DNA of 64,000 nt from assembly GCA_047967505.1 (NCBI GenBank), contig CM106538.1. One strand, 5' to 3'. The position numbers were made by a program, and so were the translations under genes. The DNA is from Dipteris shenzhenensis. Its lineage: Eukaryota; Polypodiophyta; Polypodiopsida; Gleicheniales. The notes beneath the pieces were generated by a model. That model did no database searches, was not told the DNA's origin, and saw only the letters and a list, made by a program, of their open reading frames with translations. Shown here one piece after another: positions 11,722 through 23,065 of the stretch (its first letter is position 1; the number at the start of each line of letters is the position of its first letter).

Positions 11722-13990
11722 GAAGAAAGAAGAGGGAAAGGAAAGAGGGAAAGAAGATGGAAAGGAAAGAAGAGAGGAAGAAAAGGGAAATAGAGAATAA
11801 GAGTTAGAGAGAATAAGCTCATGCTTATGCTTATGCGGAAATAGAGAATGAGAGAAGGGGGAAATAGAGAAGGGGAAAGAGATGAGGGGGAATGAGCTTA
11901 TGCAGAAATAGAGAATGGCAGAAGCATAAGCTCATGCTTATGCTTCTCTCATTCTCTATTTCCACATAAGCTCATGCATAAGCATAAGCTTATGCGGAAA
12001 TGGAGAATGAGAGAAGCTTCTCTCATTCTCTATTTCCACATAAGCTCATGCATAAGAGAAAGCTTGTGCGGAAATAGAGAAATAAAGAAGGGGGAAAGCT
12101 TATGCGAATGTGAGAAGGGGGAAAGAGATGAGGGGGAAATGAGAGAAGAGGGAAATAGAGTGGGAAATAGAGAAATAAAGAAGAGGGAAAGTTTATGCGA
12201 ATGAGAGAAGGGGGAAAGAGATGAGCGGGAAATGAGAGAAGAGGAAAATAGAGTGGGAAATAAAGAATGAGCTTATGTGGAAATAGAGAATGAGATCCGC
12301 ATAAGCTTCTCTCATTCTCTATTTCCGCATAAGCTCATGAGCTTATGCGGAAACTCAAGCATAACCTCATGCACATGCATGAGCATAAGCATGAGCTTAT
12401 GCTCATGCAGAAGTAGAGAAGGAGCTTATGCAGAAATAGAGAATGAGAGAAGCATAAGCCTCTCTCATTCTCTATTTCCGCATAAGCTCATGCATAAGCA
12501 TGAGCTTATGCGGAAACTTAAGCATAAGCTCATGCGCATGCATGAGCATAAGCTCATGCTTAAGCTCATGCGGAAGTAGAGAAGGAGCTTATGCGGAAAT
12601 AGAGAATAAGAGAAGCATAAGCTTCTCTCCTTCTCTATTTCCGCATAAGCTCATGCATAAGCATGAGCTTATGTGAAAACTTAAGCATAAGCTCATGCTT
12701 ATGCTCATGCGGAAGTAGAGAAGGAGCTTATGTGGAAATAGAGAATGAGTTTCCACATAAGCTTCTCTCATTCTCTATTTCCACATAAGCTCATGCATAA
12801 GCATGAGCTTATGCAGAAACTTAAGCATAAGCTCATGCTCATGCGGAAGTAGAGAAGGAGCTTATGCAGAAATAGAGAATGAGTTTCCGCATAAACTTCT
12901 CTCATTCTCTATTTCCGCATAAGCTCATGCATAAGCATGAGCTTTTGTGGAAACTTAAGCATAAGCTCATGCTCATGCATGAGCATAAGCTCATGCTTAT
13001 GCTCATGCGGAAATAGAGAAGGAGCTTATGCGGAAATAGAGAATGAGTTTCCGCATAAGCTTCTCTCATTCTCTATTTCCGCATAAGCTCATGCATAAGC
13101 ATAAGCTTATGCGGAAACTTAAGCATAAGCATAAGCTCATGCTTATGCTCATGCGGAAAAAGAAAGGAGCTTATGCGGAAATAGAGAATGAGTTTCCGCA
13201 TAAACTTCTCTCATTCTCTATTTCCGCATAAGCTCATGCATAAGCATGAGCTTATGCGGAAATAGAGAATGAGAAATAGAGCATGAGCTTATGCGGAAAT
13301 AGAGAAATAGAGCATGAGCTTATGCTTCTCTCATTCTCTATTTCCGCATAAGCTCATGCATAAGCATAAGCTTATGCGGAAATAGAAGCATAAAGAAGGG
13401 GGAAACTTAAGCATAAGTTCATGCTCATGCATGAGCATAAGCATGAGCTTATGCTTATGCTTATGCATAAGCATAAGCTCATGCTTATGCTCATGTGGAA
13501 AAAGAGAAGGAGCTTATGCGGAATTAGAGAATGAGTTTCCGCATAAGCTTCTCTCATTCTCTATTTCCGCATAAGCTCATGCATAAGCATAAGCTTATGT
13601 GGAAATAGAAGCATAAAGAAGGGGGAAACTTAAGCATAAGCTCATGCTCATGCATGAGCATAAGCATGAGCTTATGCTTATGCTTAAGCATTAGCATAAG
13701 CATAAGCTCATGCTTATGCTCATGCATGAGCATAAGCATGAGCTTATGCGAATGAGAGAAGGGGGAAATAGAGAAGGGGGAAAGAGAGAAGGGGGAATGA
13801 GAGAAGCATAAGCATAAGAGAATAAGAGGGAAAGGAAATAGAGAATAAGAGGGAAAGGAAAGAGAGAAGGGAAAAGAGATGAGGGGGAAATAGAGAAGGG
13901 GGAAAGAGAGAATAAGAGAAGAGGGAAAAAAGAGAAGGGGGAAAAAAGAGAATAAGAGAAGGGTGAGAAGGAAAGAGTGGGAGGGGAAGA
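11690..13990. repeat. Hierarchical palindromic array between divergent genes of B1
   Basis: About 2.3 kb is built from a few words: GCATAAGC, TCATGC, CTTATGCGGAAA and GAGAATGAGAGAAG with their complements. The module 'ctctatttccgcataag' then 'ctcatgcataagcat' is itself a hairpin and recurs near 12460, 12621, 12765, 12898, 13065, 13207, 13327 and 13550, so the higher-order spacing varies from about 120 to 220 bp. The edges (11700-12300 and 13740-13990) grade into purine-rich 'agagaagggggaaa' repeats. Long frames inside (rich in His, Lys, Leu, Met, Ser) are products of the repeat, not genes. Confidence 0.88.
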
Positions 13991-14599
13991 GAGGGTTCTT
14001 ATGCCCATCACTGCAGCTAGCGCTTAAGGAACTAGCTGCAGGCCAATGCAAATAACAAAAATAATAAATGGAAAAAAGAGGAAGCACTTGCCTAAAATAG
14101 TATGTCCCACTCGGTGTAGCGGACTGGCCCTACAAAAGAGAGAAAACAACCCATTTTTTCAAATAAGATGTTAGTGGAAGGAGAAGATTACAAAAGCAAC
14201 TTCTTGAAGGGAGGAGATTGAGGAGACAAGGAGAAAGAGAAGGAAGAGAAATATAGAAAAAAGAGGTGAGTTTTCTTTCTTTGTTGAAATCTAGTTTTTT
14301 GTTTCAATCTTTTCAAAACAAGCATGAAAACTAGTTTACAGGTTTAGCAATATAAGAAAAAACACTCACAAAACTAAAGCTAACAAACAAACAACCTACA
14401 TTGTTGAAACAAACTCACCTCTTGAAGAACTTTCTTTCAAGAAACCAAAGAGGGAAAAGGATAGAGAGGGAGTACAAGAGGTAGGAGAAGGGTGAGGAGT
14501 GGAAAATAGAGTGGGAGGTTGCTTGGAATAGGTGGGAGGTCATCGAAAATAGGTGGGAGGAGATTTTGGGTTGCTTACTTGAGAGATTAGGGAATGGAA

Positions 14600-17438
14600 T
14601 GAGCAAAACGCCACACGTTTCGCCGTTTCGGAACAGGATGAGGAGGGTGACGAGGGAACACATATACCTTCTCACTTTCAGCAAGACTATAGTCTCTCGG
14701 ATGACGATGAGGGTATGGTCGATATGATGGATTCCATAGGGACACTACATCCCACGTACACGTGATGTCAGAGTCTGAGGTCAAAATGCGAGAGTTGCAA
14801 TCAACACAATTGTACGAGGGTGCTAGGATGTCTAAACTATGTGCTTGTCTCTCAATCTTGAATCTACAAGTATAGTATGGGTGGTCGGATACAATTGTCT
14901 CGGCCTTAATGAGGTTAGCCCTTGCATTAATTTGACTCATTATTTGTATATTGTTTGTTTTGAGAATCATCATTTGGATACTGTCTTTGTCATAGGTTGC
15001 TCCAGAAGATGTTGCCTGCACCAAATACCATGCCTACATCAAGAGATGAACCGAAAAAGATGCTAACAATGGTGGGTATGGATTATGATACCATCCATGC
15101 TTGCCGTAATGATTGTATTCTCTTTCGTTGTGAGCATGGCGATTTGGCTAGTTGTCCAAAGTGTGGGGAACAACGATATAGAGATGACTTGTAGGGTGAG
15201 CGGATACCGGTAAAGGTCTTGAGACACTTTCTTATCATTGCAAGAATACAACACATGTTTCGATGCAAATCCATAGCGGAGTTGATGACATGGCATGCAT
15301 CTCATCGGTCCACTGATGACACATTGAGGATTCCCGCAGATTGTGTAGCTTGGAAGCACATAGATAATCAGTGGCCGGACTTTCCGAGGGAGCCACGCAA
15401 CTTACATCTTGGGCTAGCCATGGATGGCGTGAATCCTTTCGGGTTACGCTCGACATCTTGGTCGACATGGCCCATAGTCGTGGTGAATTACAATATCCCA
15501 CCATGGCTAACAATAAAAAAGGGACACCTCATGCTTGCACTACTTGTGCCAGGAAAGTACAAGGCAAAAAACATGGATGTGTACATGGCACCTTTGATAG
15601 AGGAGTTACAGATATTATGGAGAGGAGTGCAGGTCTTTGATATTTCCAGAGCACCTAGACATACCAATGATATTTTGGTCAGGGGTATCTTGATGTGGAC
15701 CATGCATGACTACCCAGGATATGGAGAGTGCGCAGGTACGTGGTTATGTCTTTACATGTACAATGAGGGATTATGCTTCTTTTACTCTCTTTTGCATGCA
15801 TGTCTTGTACTAACACATTCATGCACGCGTGCAGGACTTGTTACAAGTGGGTACCATGCTTGTCCTGTTTGTGGACCGGCTCTGAAATCGCTTGCACGCT
15901 ACTCCAAACATATGAGGAAAAATGTTTATGATGGTCATTCTCGATACCTTCCACTCGACCATCTCGCACGTGGAGGTTAGCTTGATCCACCACCATCATA
16001 TTTGAAGGCAAGTGATTGGATTCAAGCTTGGAGGGTGAATGGAGAGGAACCTCCTCCTGGTATGAAGAGGCTATCGATCTTTCACGAGCTTCCTTATTGG
16101 GGTCAGTTACAAATCAATCATCTCTTGGATCCCATGCATATCTTCAAGAATGTGGGGGCTACTATTTGGGCACACTTGGTTGGTTCCAAGGACTCGAGAG
16201 GAGTGCGAGAAGACTTGCGTGCTATGAATAGGATGTCTCGTTTGTGGCCCCAAGTGCATGCTTCGGGAAAAGTTGTCCTCTCGAAAGCAACGTGGATCCT
16301 CTCTACGAGGGAGGAGGCAGCGGTCAAGGCAGACATTGCCTCTTTTCAAACACCGACAGGGTACATGCGTTGCTTGAAAGAAGCATTTTCAAAGGACAAT
16401 AAGCTTAGTGGCCTCAAGTCCCATGATTGGCACAAGGTCTTCCAGGTATTCTAAGTAGAATTAGTGGATTGATAATAGTGATGCATTGGCGTAATTATTA
16501 TTATATTATATTGTTGACATGACTTCATTGTTGCTTTGATAGTTCATCCTCCCAATTACAATAAAAGGATGCTTACAAGAAGATGTTAGAAATGCTATAT
16601 TCAAGATCTGTGGTATTGCGAGGTATGCTTACTATCAAATCACATTATGTATTTTCTTCATGGACATGTGAAATAGGTGGATATCTCAAATATCTTACAT
16701 ATGCATGAACATGTGAAATAGGTGGATATCTCAAAAAGAGATCTCTATATCGAGCATCGAGAAGGCTAGGGTGGAAACCATCGAAGCCGTATGCTTGCTT
16801 GAGAAGCACTTTCCCTCGAGCATTATGACAACTCAAGTCCACTTGCTTGTGCACATAGTTGATGAGGTGGCTATTGCAGGTACCGTTCATAGTCGATGGA
16901 TGTTTTTTCTCGAGCGGTTTATGAAACTTTAAAGGGGTTTGTAAGACAAAGAGCAAGACCGGAAGCAAGCATGGTAGAGGGATGACTTGTGCAAGAGTCA
17001 TTAGTATATATCACAGAGTTTCTTGCATCCACGGATCTTGATATGCCGCAAGCTTGGCACAACAAGGTTGATGATCGCATCGTTGGCGAGGTTCCTCAAG
17101 GAAAAGGGATTGAAAGAAAGATGAGCGAAGAGAAAATGGAGAAATTCAATAAGTTTTGTATCCTCAATAGCCCTGAGATGCAGAAGTGGATTGAGAGATA
17201 TGAAGTGACCAAAGCAGAAAGAATAAATGCAAGGATGAGATTCAGAGTAATGTACAAGCGATCACAACCATATCCACGAGATCTGGCTCTTCTCCCTACT
17301 CACATGTCACTTGATTGGCTACAACTGGCTCTATGTAAAGCCCAATGTGATGGAGAGACAATAAGCGAGTGCGAGCGAGAGTTATCATCTAGATGTATGG
17401 TGCATGTAAGTTTCTTATCTCTTGACATAATTAAGTAA
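14600..17438 (+). pseudogene. TNP2 transposase of B1, broken and 3'-truncated
   Basis: The DDE-type CACTA transposase that would cut the ends. Pieces in order: acidic segment with SLSDDDEG (about 14640-14750); LYEGARMSKLCACL to YGWSD (about 14790-14890); zinc-type CPKCGEQRY (about 15155-15180); catalytic-core motifs DGVNPFG (about 15425), MHDYPGYG (about 15705) and NHLLDPMHIFKN (about 16115); a DUF4218 segment (about 16740-17438). An intron at 15737-15834 (GT-AG) joins GYGECA to GLVTSGYHACP; a short exon starting FILPITIKG sits at about 16543-16622. Damage: stop after RYRDDL (15193-15195, shared with B2), stop in place of Gln (about 15979), a one-base deletion near 16926 (B2 has an extra A) and TGA for Trp (about 16983). 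The DUF4216 and acidic exons are deleted. Confidence 0.82.
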
Positions 17439-18461
17439 TTATTTGTGGCAATATATGCTATAAAATAGGTGCATCTTCATTGTTTTAATGATGCTCTTTT
17501 GAAGCGCTATAATCTTCTTTTCACTGATGACCTAATAGAAATAAAAAATTGCTTTCATATGATAGATAACCTTTTGTCCAAGTGATTTTCTCAATCAACT
17601 TTCTGGTCTGTTGAACGTATATAATTATCAGTGCAAAAGCATGTAGATTGGGCTACCTTACTCTTAACAACAAGATTGAGACTCTACTTGGTATCGATTA
17701 GATAAGATCTTGATCCCTAAAGATTGACTACGATTACAACAATGATCCTGTGCTCTCGGTTTTTATGGATATGATCGATGGGTGTTGGGTCTCCTCTTCA
17801 TCTAAAAGTTTATGGAGTCCTATAGCTAAATAAGTTTGCGTTATGTGATTGAGCATCTTATTTCTTCATGTGGGAATGTAAAAGCATGATATGCCAGTGT
17901 GTTAAATCCAAGGAAACACAAATACTAAGTGCAAGATGGTGTGATCAACTGGTGGAGACTGAAAGCGGGAGGGCGACACCGTATCAGGAAGCTTCTTATC
18001 ATAAGGTATATTTTTTCATTGCTTTTGCTTTTGCTTCAAATATTGTTGGTTCTATGAAAGTATGAACCTTTTCCATCCTCATGTCCTAGATCAAGTATTC
18101 TCTTTTATGAATGTTCATCTTCCTGTCCAAAGACTCTTCTACCAGTTTATTGACAGCAGATAGCAAAAAGAAATAACCATAACTTTCTTACCTGAAATCA
18201 AAATATAGTGATCCAACCTGTCAAAATAACTGATGCATATGCTTGAAACAAGACAGCATGGGCTGTTTTGATCAATCATGACCATAACACTGATTTGCAA
18301 TGCATCTTTGATAACTTTTGCATATCAACTCAAAACATAGCAATCAAGTAGTCAAAACGATCAGAAAGAACATTCTGTGAATGATCGTGTTGCCAGATTG
18401 ACAAAAAACATATCGCTTTCTCCTCACAGTCACGCTAGAGCGTAGCCAGGCTCTGATACCA

Positions 18462-18671
18462 TGCTGAGGGGAAGAGAAAGAGGAGAGAGACGAACATAAG
18501 AGTTGTGTTGAGAGGAAGAGAAAGAGGAGAGATACCAACACAAGAGTTGTGTTGAGAGGAAGAGAAAGAGGAGAGAGACCAACCCAAGAAAGTGATTCTA
18601 TTTATAGATCATAGGCATATATATAGTTGAGGACTAGGCTGAGTTAGGGCAAGCTATATATAGCTCTAACA
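18462..18671 (-). repeat. Lone LTR (210 bp) with primer-binding site
   Basis: On minus it begins TGTTAGAGCTATATATAGC and ends CTCAGCA, directly followed by TGGTATCAGAGCC (18461-18449), the usual initiator-Met tRNA primer-binding site of plant copia elements. The LTR contains an internal repeat of a roughly 50-bp 'gagagaccaacacaag...gagaggaagagaaagag' segment, which explains its length compared with about 133-135 bp for relatives at 32714-32848 and 41223-41355. Internal sequence continues to about 17880 but no partner LTR or pol is found. Copy 2 has the same LTR at 57013-57222. Confidence 0.75.
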
Positions 18672-18773
18672 TACTTTACAAATTCATAGAGAACAACAAA
18701 GCACATAAAGGAAAAAGTTGGCAAAGCATAGGAAAAAATGTTTGGATTTAAAAAAACCATGCTACCTCACTTC

Positions 18774-19236
18774 ATATGCACACTCCAAAAAACATAAAGG
18801 AGGAAAACTTTATCCAATGGCATGTTGTTGGAGCGTCGTTGTTCAACGGTGTCTTGTTATCAAGATTGTTCATCAATTTTCCAAACGTTCATAATGATCC
18901 AAAATTGACAGCTACATGGCCTGGTCAATTACCACCTATTCTTTACTTGCAGCTTGAAAATACAATTAGAGAGAACAAAAATCAAGTTCTACTTGCATAC
19001 TTGAACATGTGAGTGCACAGAGGGAGTTTCAAAAAAATAAAATTAGGTTCTTGCTAGTGGGACACACACATGATCAGATTGATCATATGTTTAGTAGATT
19101 TTCCATCAAACTTGCAAAGAAACGTTCCTTCGATGTTCTGCAAATTCGCAGTGTGCTAGAAGATGCATATGTTCCAATGCCTACCATTGAAGGAATCAAG
19201 AAAAAAAGCTTTTTTAATTTGCTCTGCAATGTATGA
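18774..19236 (+). pseudogene. DUF7869-like (putative transposon-derived) fragment
   Basis: Two adjacent frames read PPILYLQLENTIRENKN (about 18930-18980) and then FLLVGHTHDQIDHMFSRFS (about 19048-19104). These spacing patterns are typical of a family of uncharacterised proteins (DUF7869), often multicopy and thought to be transposon-derived; the family name is from memory. A TGA and a frame change separate the two parts after AYLNM (about 19010). The other copy (57329-57769) has a further stop at about 57452. The family's usual Asp in LQLDN is Glu here. Function is unknown. Confidence 0.5.
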
Positions 19237-19447
19237 GAAAAATGCACAAAAGATGAGAACAACTTCTTAATTTCAATTATGTACCCTTTAAAAATAATTA
19301 AAAAATCTTAAGAGAAACTAATGTACTCCTCGTTGTCTTCTTTGGTCTTTGCGGTGTCTCTTTTGCTTTCAATTCTTCACAAATTCGACAAACACCCATC
19401 CTGTTCTTCTTATGAATTTCAGATGAGAGAAAATTTCCTCCAGACTC

Positions 19448-19804
19448 TCACAAATGAGGGAAGGGAGAGAGAGTCTCGCATCTCTCCCTAAATGCATCTA
19501 CATAAATATTGTAGACTTCCTTCTTTGTGAAACAATCTGGCAAATGATTGAATGTAGAATTTGGGAGGACTTCCCCACTGAGCAAGACAAACATTTGAAG
19601 CCATTGTCTCAACAATGAAAGTTGTGGTGTTTCTTGAGAACCATAGGTTGGATGAAACTCCTCAAGTCCTTTGCTTGAAATTATTTTCCCCATTCTTAAG
19701 TTTCCAAGGGAAAACACTTTCATGAATATTTCTCTGCAAACCTTCATATTGCTAATAAAGTACTTGGATGCCAAGGAGGAGGAGGCTCTCACTGAAGTTC
19801 TCAA
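19448..19804 (-). pseudogene. Second fragment resembling the same DUF7869-type family, opposite strand
   Basis: A 118-codon frame with KVCREIFMKVFSL, NHLPDCFTKKEVYNIYV and SLLRQWLQ resembles the N-terminal half of the proteins whose C-terminal half is represented at 18774-19236. It lies on the opposite strand, so an inversion or two separate insertions must be involved. The copy-2 frame (58001-58354) keeps 117 codons with one residue missing (ISSKGL to ISSGL). No start context or introns are evident. The identification is by motif memory only. Confidence 0.4.
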
Positions 19805-19934
19805 GAAGAAATTGTGTTATCATCTTTTGAACTCAAAGAATTAATGATGCCTTTCTTGCTTGATTTTTTTAAATCCTAGTGACCTCAAGCATTTCTTTCT
19901 ACAACAACTACAAAATGCTCTACTTGCATCATGA

Positions 19935-20397
19935 ATGGAAATTCTTGAAAGTATCCATTCCTTCCTTGCACCTCTTGAAGATCTTTGGTTAGCATTGCTA
20001 GTGTCAATTCTCAATGTGCATGTTGATTTCCCAAATGGAAGTCTCTTTGAGGAGGGTTTGTGGTCAATTGCTTCAATATCATCGCTACAAGTGGAAGTTT
20101 GTGAAGGAGATGGACAAAAAGGGAGGACTTGCTAGGACTGCTTCTGAGCTCCATGTTACCACTCTATCACAAAACACAAATGAATTATTGCACCTTGTAA
20201 ACTTAGGCTTTAGAGACATGGAAAGAGTTTGTGGAACCTTTTTTATGGAATTTAATTATTTAAAATTAAGAAATATACAAATTTTCTAAAAATAGAGAGA
20301 TAGGACTTAAAAAGGAGGTGGAGGGCCTTATTTCTCAATTGCAAGAGTTGGAATTGGAGCTCAAGAGCACTATAGAGGCTTGCACACATTTTGTATA
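19935..20397 (+). pseudogene. Unrecognised coding-like remnant with coiled-coil end
   Basis: Overlapping frames give KWKFVKEMDKKGGLARTASE (about 20086-20145) and, one frame over, LISQLQELELELKSTIEAC (about 20326-20382), which is Leu/Glu-rich and could form a short coiled coil before a TAG stop. In copy 2 (58490-58955) the coiled-coil frame is open further upstream (EREYLKKEVGG) where copy 1 has a TAG. Frames are broken in both copies. I do not recognise the family; it may be the remaining part of the DUF7869-type element. Confidence 0.3.
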
Positions 20398-20468
20398 GCT
20401 TTTAAGAAAAGGTTGGTCTTGTACTTGTCTTGTTTAGACTACATTCTAAAAATATAGTTTTTTAGAGA

Positions 20469-22709
20469 ACATTACTTAATTTGTGGTTAATGTTTTGGGT
20501 TTCACAAAGGTTTTTTTTAAAGAGTTCATACGTTTGAAAAAGATAAGGAACAAATTTTGCTAGTATGAGGTATAGAGTTAGTTATGAGAAGATATTCTTG
20601 TCTATAAAATTTGGGTTGATTGCTTATAATTATTGAAACATAATTATATGTGAAAGTACACAACATCCAAAGCAAAAGTAATTTCTCTTCTCAATATGAG
20701 TCCTCCATTCCAAAAGGAAAATAAGTTAGGATTCCAGAATCCAAACCATGGAAGTCTTATTTTTAAGAAATGGTTCTTTAGAGCTAGTGAAAAGGAAAGT
20801 AGGATTCTAGAATTGACTTCATATAAAGATTGGGATTTGTATCCTAACCTTAAAGCTTACATTGGTTGTAAAGAAAAGAAATAGCTCTATTTGGGATTCT
20901 AGAATCCCAAAGTTTGGGAAGAGTGGATTTCTAGTAGGGGGTTGAGGGGCGATAGCCCCTTGGGGGGTCTAGGGGCAACACCCCCCTGTGGCGGTGGCAT
21001 CATGGGGCTACTCATAAACCCCGAACCATGATGGGAAGAACAATTTATGAATTGTCACTCCTTCGCTTGGGGGGAGCCTCTTTTATTTTTATCAATTTGG
21101 ATTCCAAAATCCGCGTTTTGTAAACTTGGGAATTTGGAATCCCAAAACAAAACACAATCAACTGGAACACAGTTCAAAATCTCAAAAAGGGTCATAGAAG
21201 CTTGCTCGCCTTATTTGCACAATTCACCGTCTGAAAGACCTTCCTAAAGCATCAAATTTCCTAATAAAAGGGCTGCAATGGGCACTTTTACTTCTATTGG
21301 TATGAATGAGGCTAATCCTATGATTTCTTGAGGCTGAATGATAGGTTCCTTGCCTATCAATTGTGACTCTTTGAAGTTGAAGAAGGCTACATTGTCTTCT
21401 TCTTTTAATCATTGTAGGGCTGGGTCCTATTTGAACATATGCTACATTAGGGTAGATCCCTCTATTTTGAAGGGCATATTATTTCTTCTTCTTCTACGTC
21501 CCTCTGAGGCACTTGCAAGGTCTTGTAAGTTGAGGAAGTTGTCTAATAATTAGGATGGATTATATATGCTCCCTTACTTGACTTGAGCCTTTGCTCAACT
21601 TTGTCTTGGCACATAGGAGTCATTGATTATTTCCAGGATTGGGTTGGGATATCACCCTTGCCCTCTAATGTTATTTCTTGGACCTAGGCATATATCATTT
21701 TGCTGCCAACTCGAAGGGTTCCACCAAAGAAAGATGAGATGGCTGGGATGATTGTATCTCCATACGACCCATCCTAGATGATTACCTTATTGTGTCCCTT
21801 ATGAATGTTCATAGCACTCTTTGTACTTATTTGTGAAAATTTAGTTGCTACCTAGGGCTCTGATGCTAGCCTTATCCTATTTGGTGTGTTTGTCAAGCTC
21901 TTTGTTAAGGGTTTTGGGCTACAACCTCATGATTACATTCAATGATACTAATGACACTTGGCCTCTCTGAATTGTTAATAGGTTAGGCTTGTGGACTTAG
22001 AGGTCCTTCACATGAGGCAATCCTTAAAAAGATGGTCCACCCCATGCCTCGAGCACAATGGATTTGGTGCATTAGACATTGATGTAGCTAGCACGGGTTT
22101 GTTGTCTTTGTGGTCCTGTGCACTTATAGCTTTGAATGGGTGGTGTCTTGCTAGGGTTGTCCATCCCTCTCATTTTTTGAGAAATCGATGTCATTTGGTA
22201 AATGGTATAAAGTGGTCATATTGCATAACTATTCACTTATAACAAAGGCCGATTTGCATTATCATCATAATATTGGGAATAGTCATTTCCCACGAAGGGT
22301 ATGTTCAATTCTTCCTAATAATTAGGTAGCTCTTCTAGCCATACTTGATTCATGGGAATGATTCATTTGGAGGTGGTGGTTGAGGCACTAGTACTAGAGG
22401 GGGTCATGGAATACTTTGAGCCCTAAATTTCCTTTAATTAGCTGATGTGGCTCCTTGGATTGCCAATTGTGTGACTGATTGGGAACATTGGGAGGTGTGA
22501 GCAAGGCAATTTGTGGCCTTGTTTGATCCGTTGCTTGGGGAACCATCTTAGGATACCTTTATTGGAAGGTGTCATGATCTCCCTAGTGAATGAAATGGGC
22601 ACAAAAGAGTGACGGTCTAGCCCTAAGGCATGGACACTCATTGTTGGGGTGGTTGCCATTGCATACCCAACACCAAACATTATATCTTCATGGAAAAAAG
22701 TGGGGGTTT
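20469..22709. other. AT-rich intergenic stretch, nothing recognised
   Basis: The stretch has no counterpart in copy 2, where a deletion spans it. It contains short scattered frames (20696-20884, 21047-21247, 21991-22242) without recognisable motifs and a short G-rich patch near 20935-21020 ('ggggcgatagccccttgggg'). I see no gene, RNA or mobile-element end until the CACTA-A terminus at 22710. Confidence 0.5.
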
Positions 22710-22726
22710 CACAACAACACAAAGCA

Positions 22727-23065
22727 ACTATAGACGCGCTTGGTAGACGTACAAAATAGCGGGTGCGTCTATAGGCGTTGCTTGAGTAGAGAAATTACGG
22801 GTGCATCTAATAGCGCATCTAACACCTCTTCTATTTGTGCGTGTATTAACACGTGTATTTGCATGTTTAAACTGAGAAAATACGGGCCCGTCTAACATTG
22901 CGTTAATCAGCGCATCTATTTGCACATGTATTAACACATCTATTTGTGCATCTAAACTGAGAAAATATGGGCCCGTCTAACATTGCGTTTATCAGCGCAT
23001 CTATTTGTGCATGTATTAGGGCGTTTACACTAGGAATTAGATGCGTATTTAGACGCAAACCAAAG
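22727..23065. repeat. Left subterminal repeats of A1
   Basis: About a dozen degenerate copies of a 10-14 bp motif ('gcgtctat', 'tagacgcg', 'gcatctatttg') occur in both orientations. They include a ~90-bp direct repeat with 'tgagaaaatacgggcccg' and 'tgagaaaatatgggcccg' at about 22874-22975. They match the motif at the right end and in the element centre. Confidence 0.75.

Larger units (their letters stand above)
9594..17494. mobile_element. CACTA element B1, 3' end deleted
   Basis: It begins with CACTACAAGGC at 9594 directly after cta (9591-9593). Copy 2 shows the unfilled site 'gtatcta-ggcatctg' at about 54148. Order: terminus, subterminal 16-bp palindromes (about 9667-9840), hairpin (9851-9907), TNPA-like gene on minus (10114-11721), palindromic array (about 11690-13990), TNP2 gene on plus (about 14600-17438). 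At 17494 the sequence switches to duplicated flank equal to 56059. Compared with B2 it lacks the last ~1.3 kb, including the DUF4216 and acidic exons and the second terminus. Both genes carry stops, so it is dead. Confidence 0.85.
17495..20468. repeat. Segmental duplication, copy 1, second block
   Basis: From 'gaagcgctataatc' at about 17495 the sequence is collinear with 56059-59028, through the lone LTR and the DUF7869-like fragments, until 'tagagaaca' at about 20468. In copy 2 the next base joins to a piece equal to about 29890. Confidence 0.85.

Noticed and set aside
12277-13231. Several long frames rich in His-Lys-Leu-Met-Ser in the 11.7-14 kb region
   Set aside because: They follow the GCATAAGC/TCATGC repeat in whatever frame happens to be open, on both strands. 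No domain, start context or codon pattern supports them.
20935-21020. G-rich patch that could be taken for a quadruplex or an RNA element
   Set aside because: Short, without repeated regular G runs of the right spacing, and not conserved in another copy in the window.
21991-22242. 83-codon frame in the stretch before A1
   Set aside because: No recognisable motif, no paralogue in the window, and stop codons in all extensions. Treated as chance.
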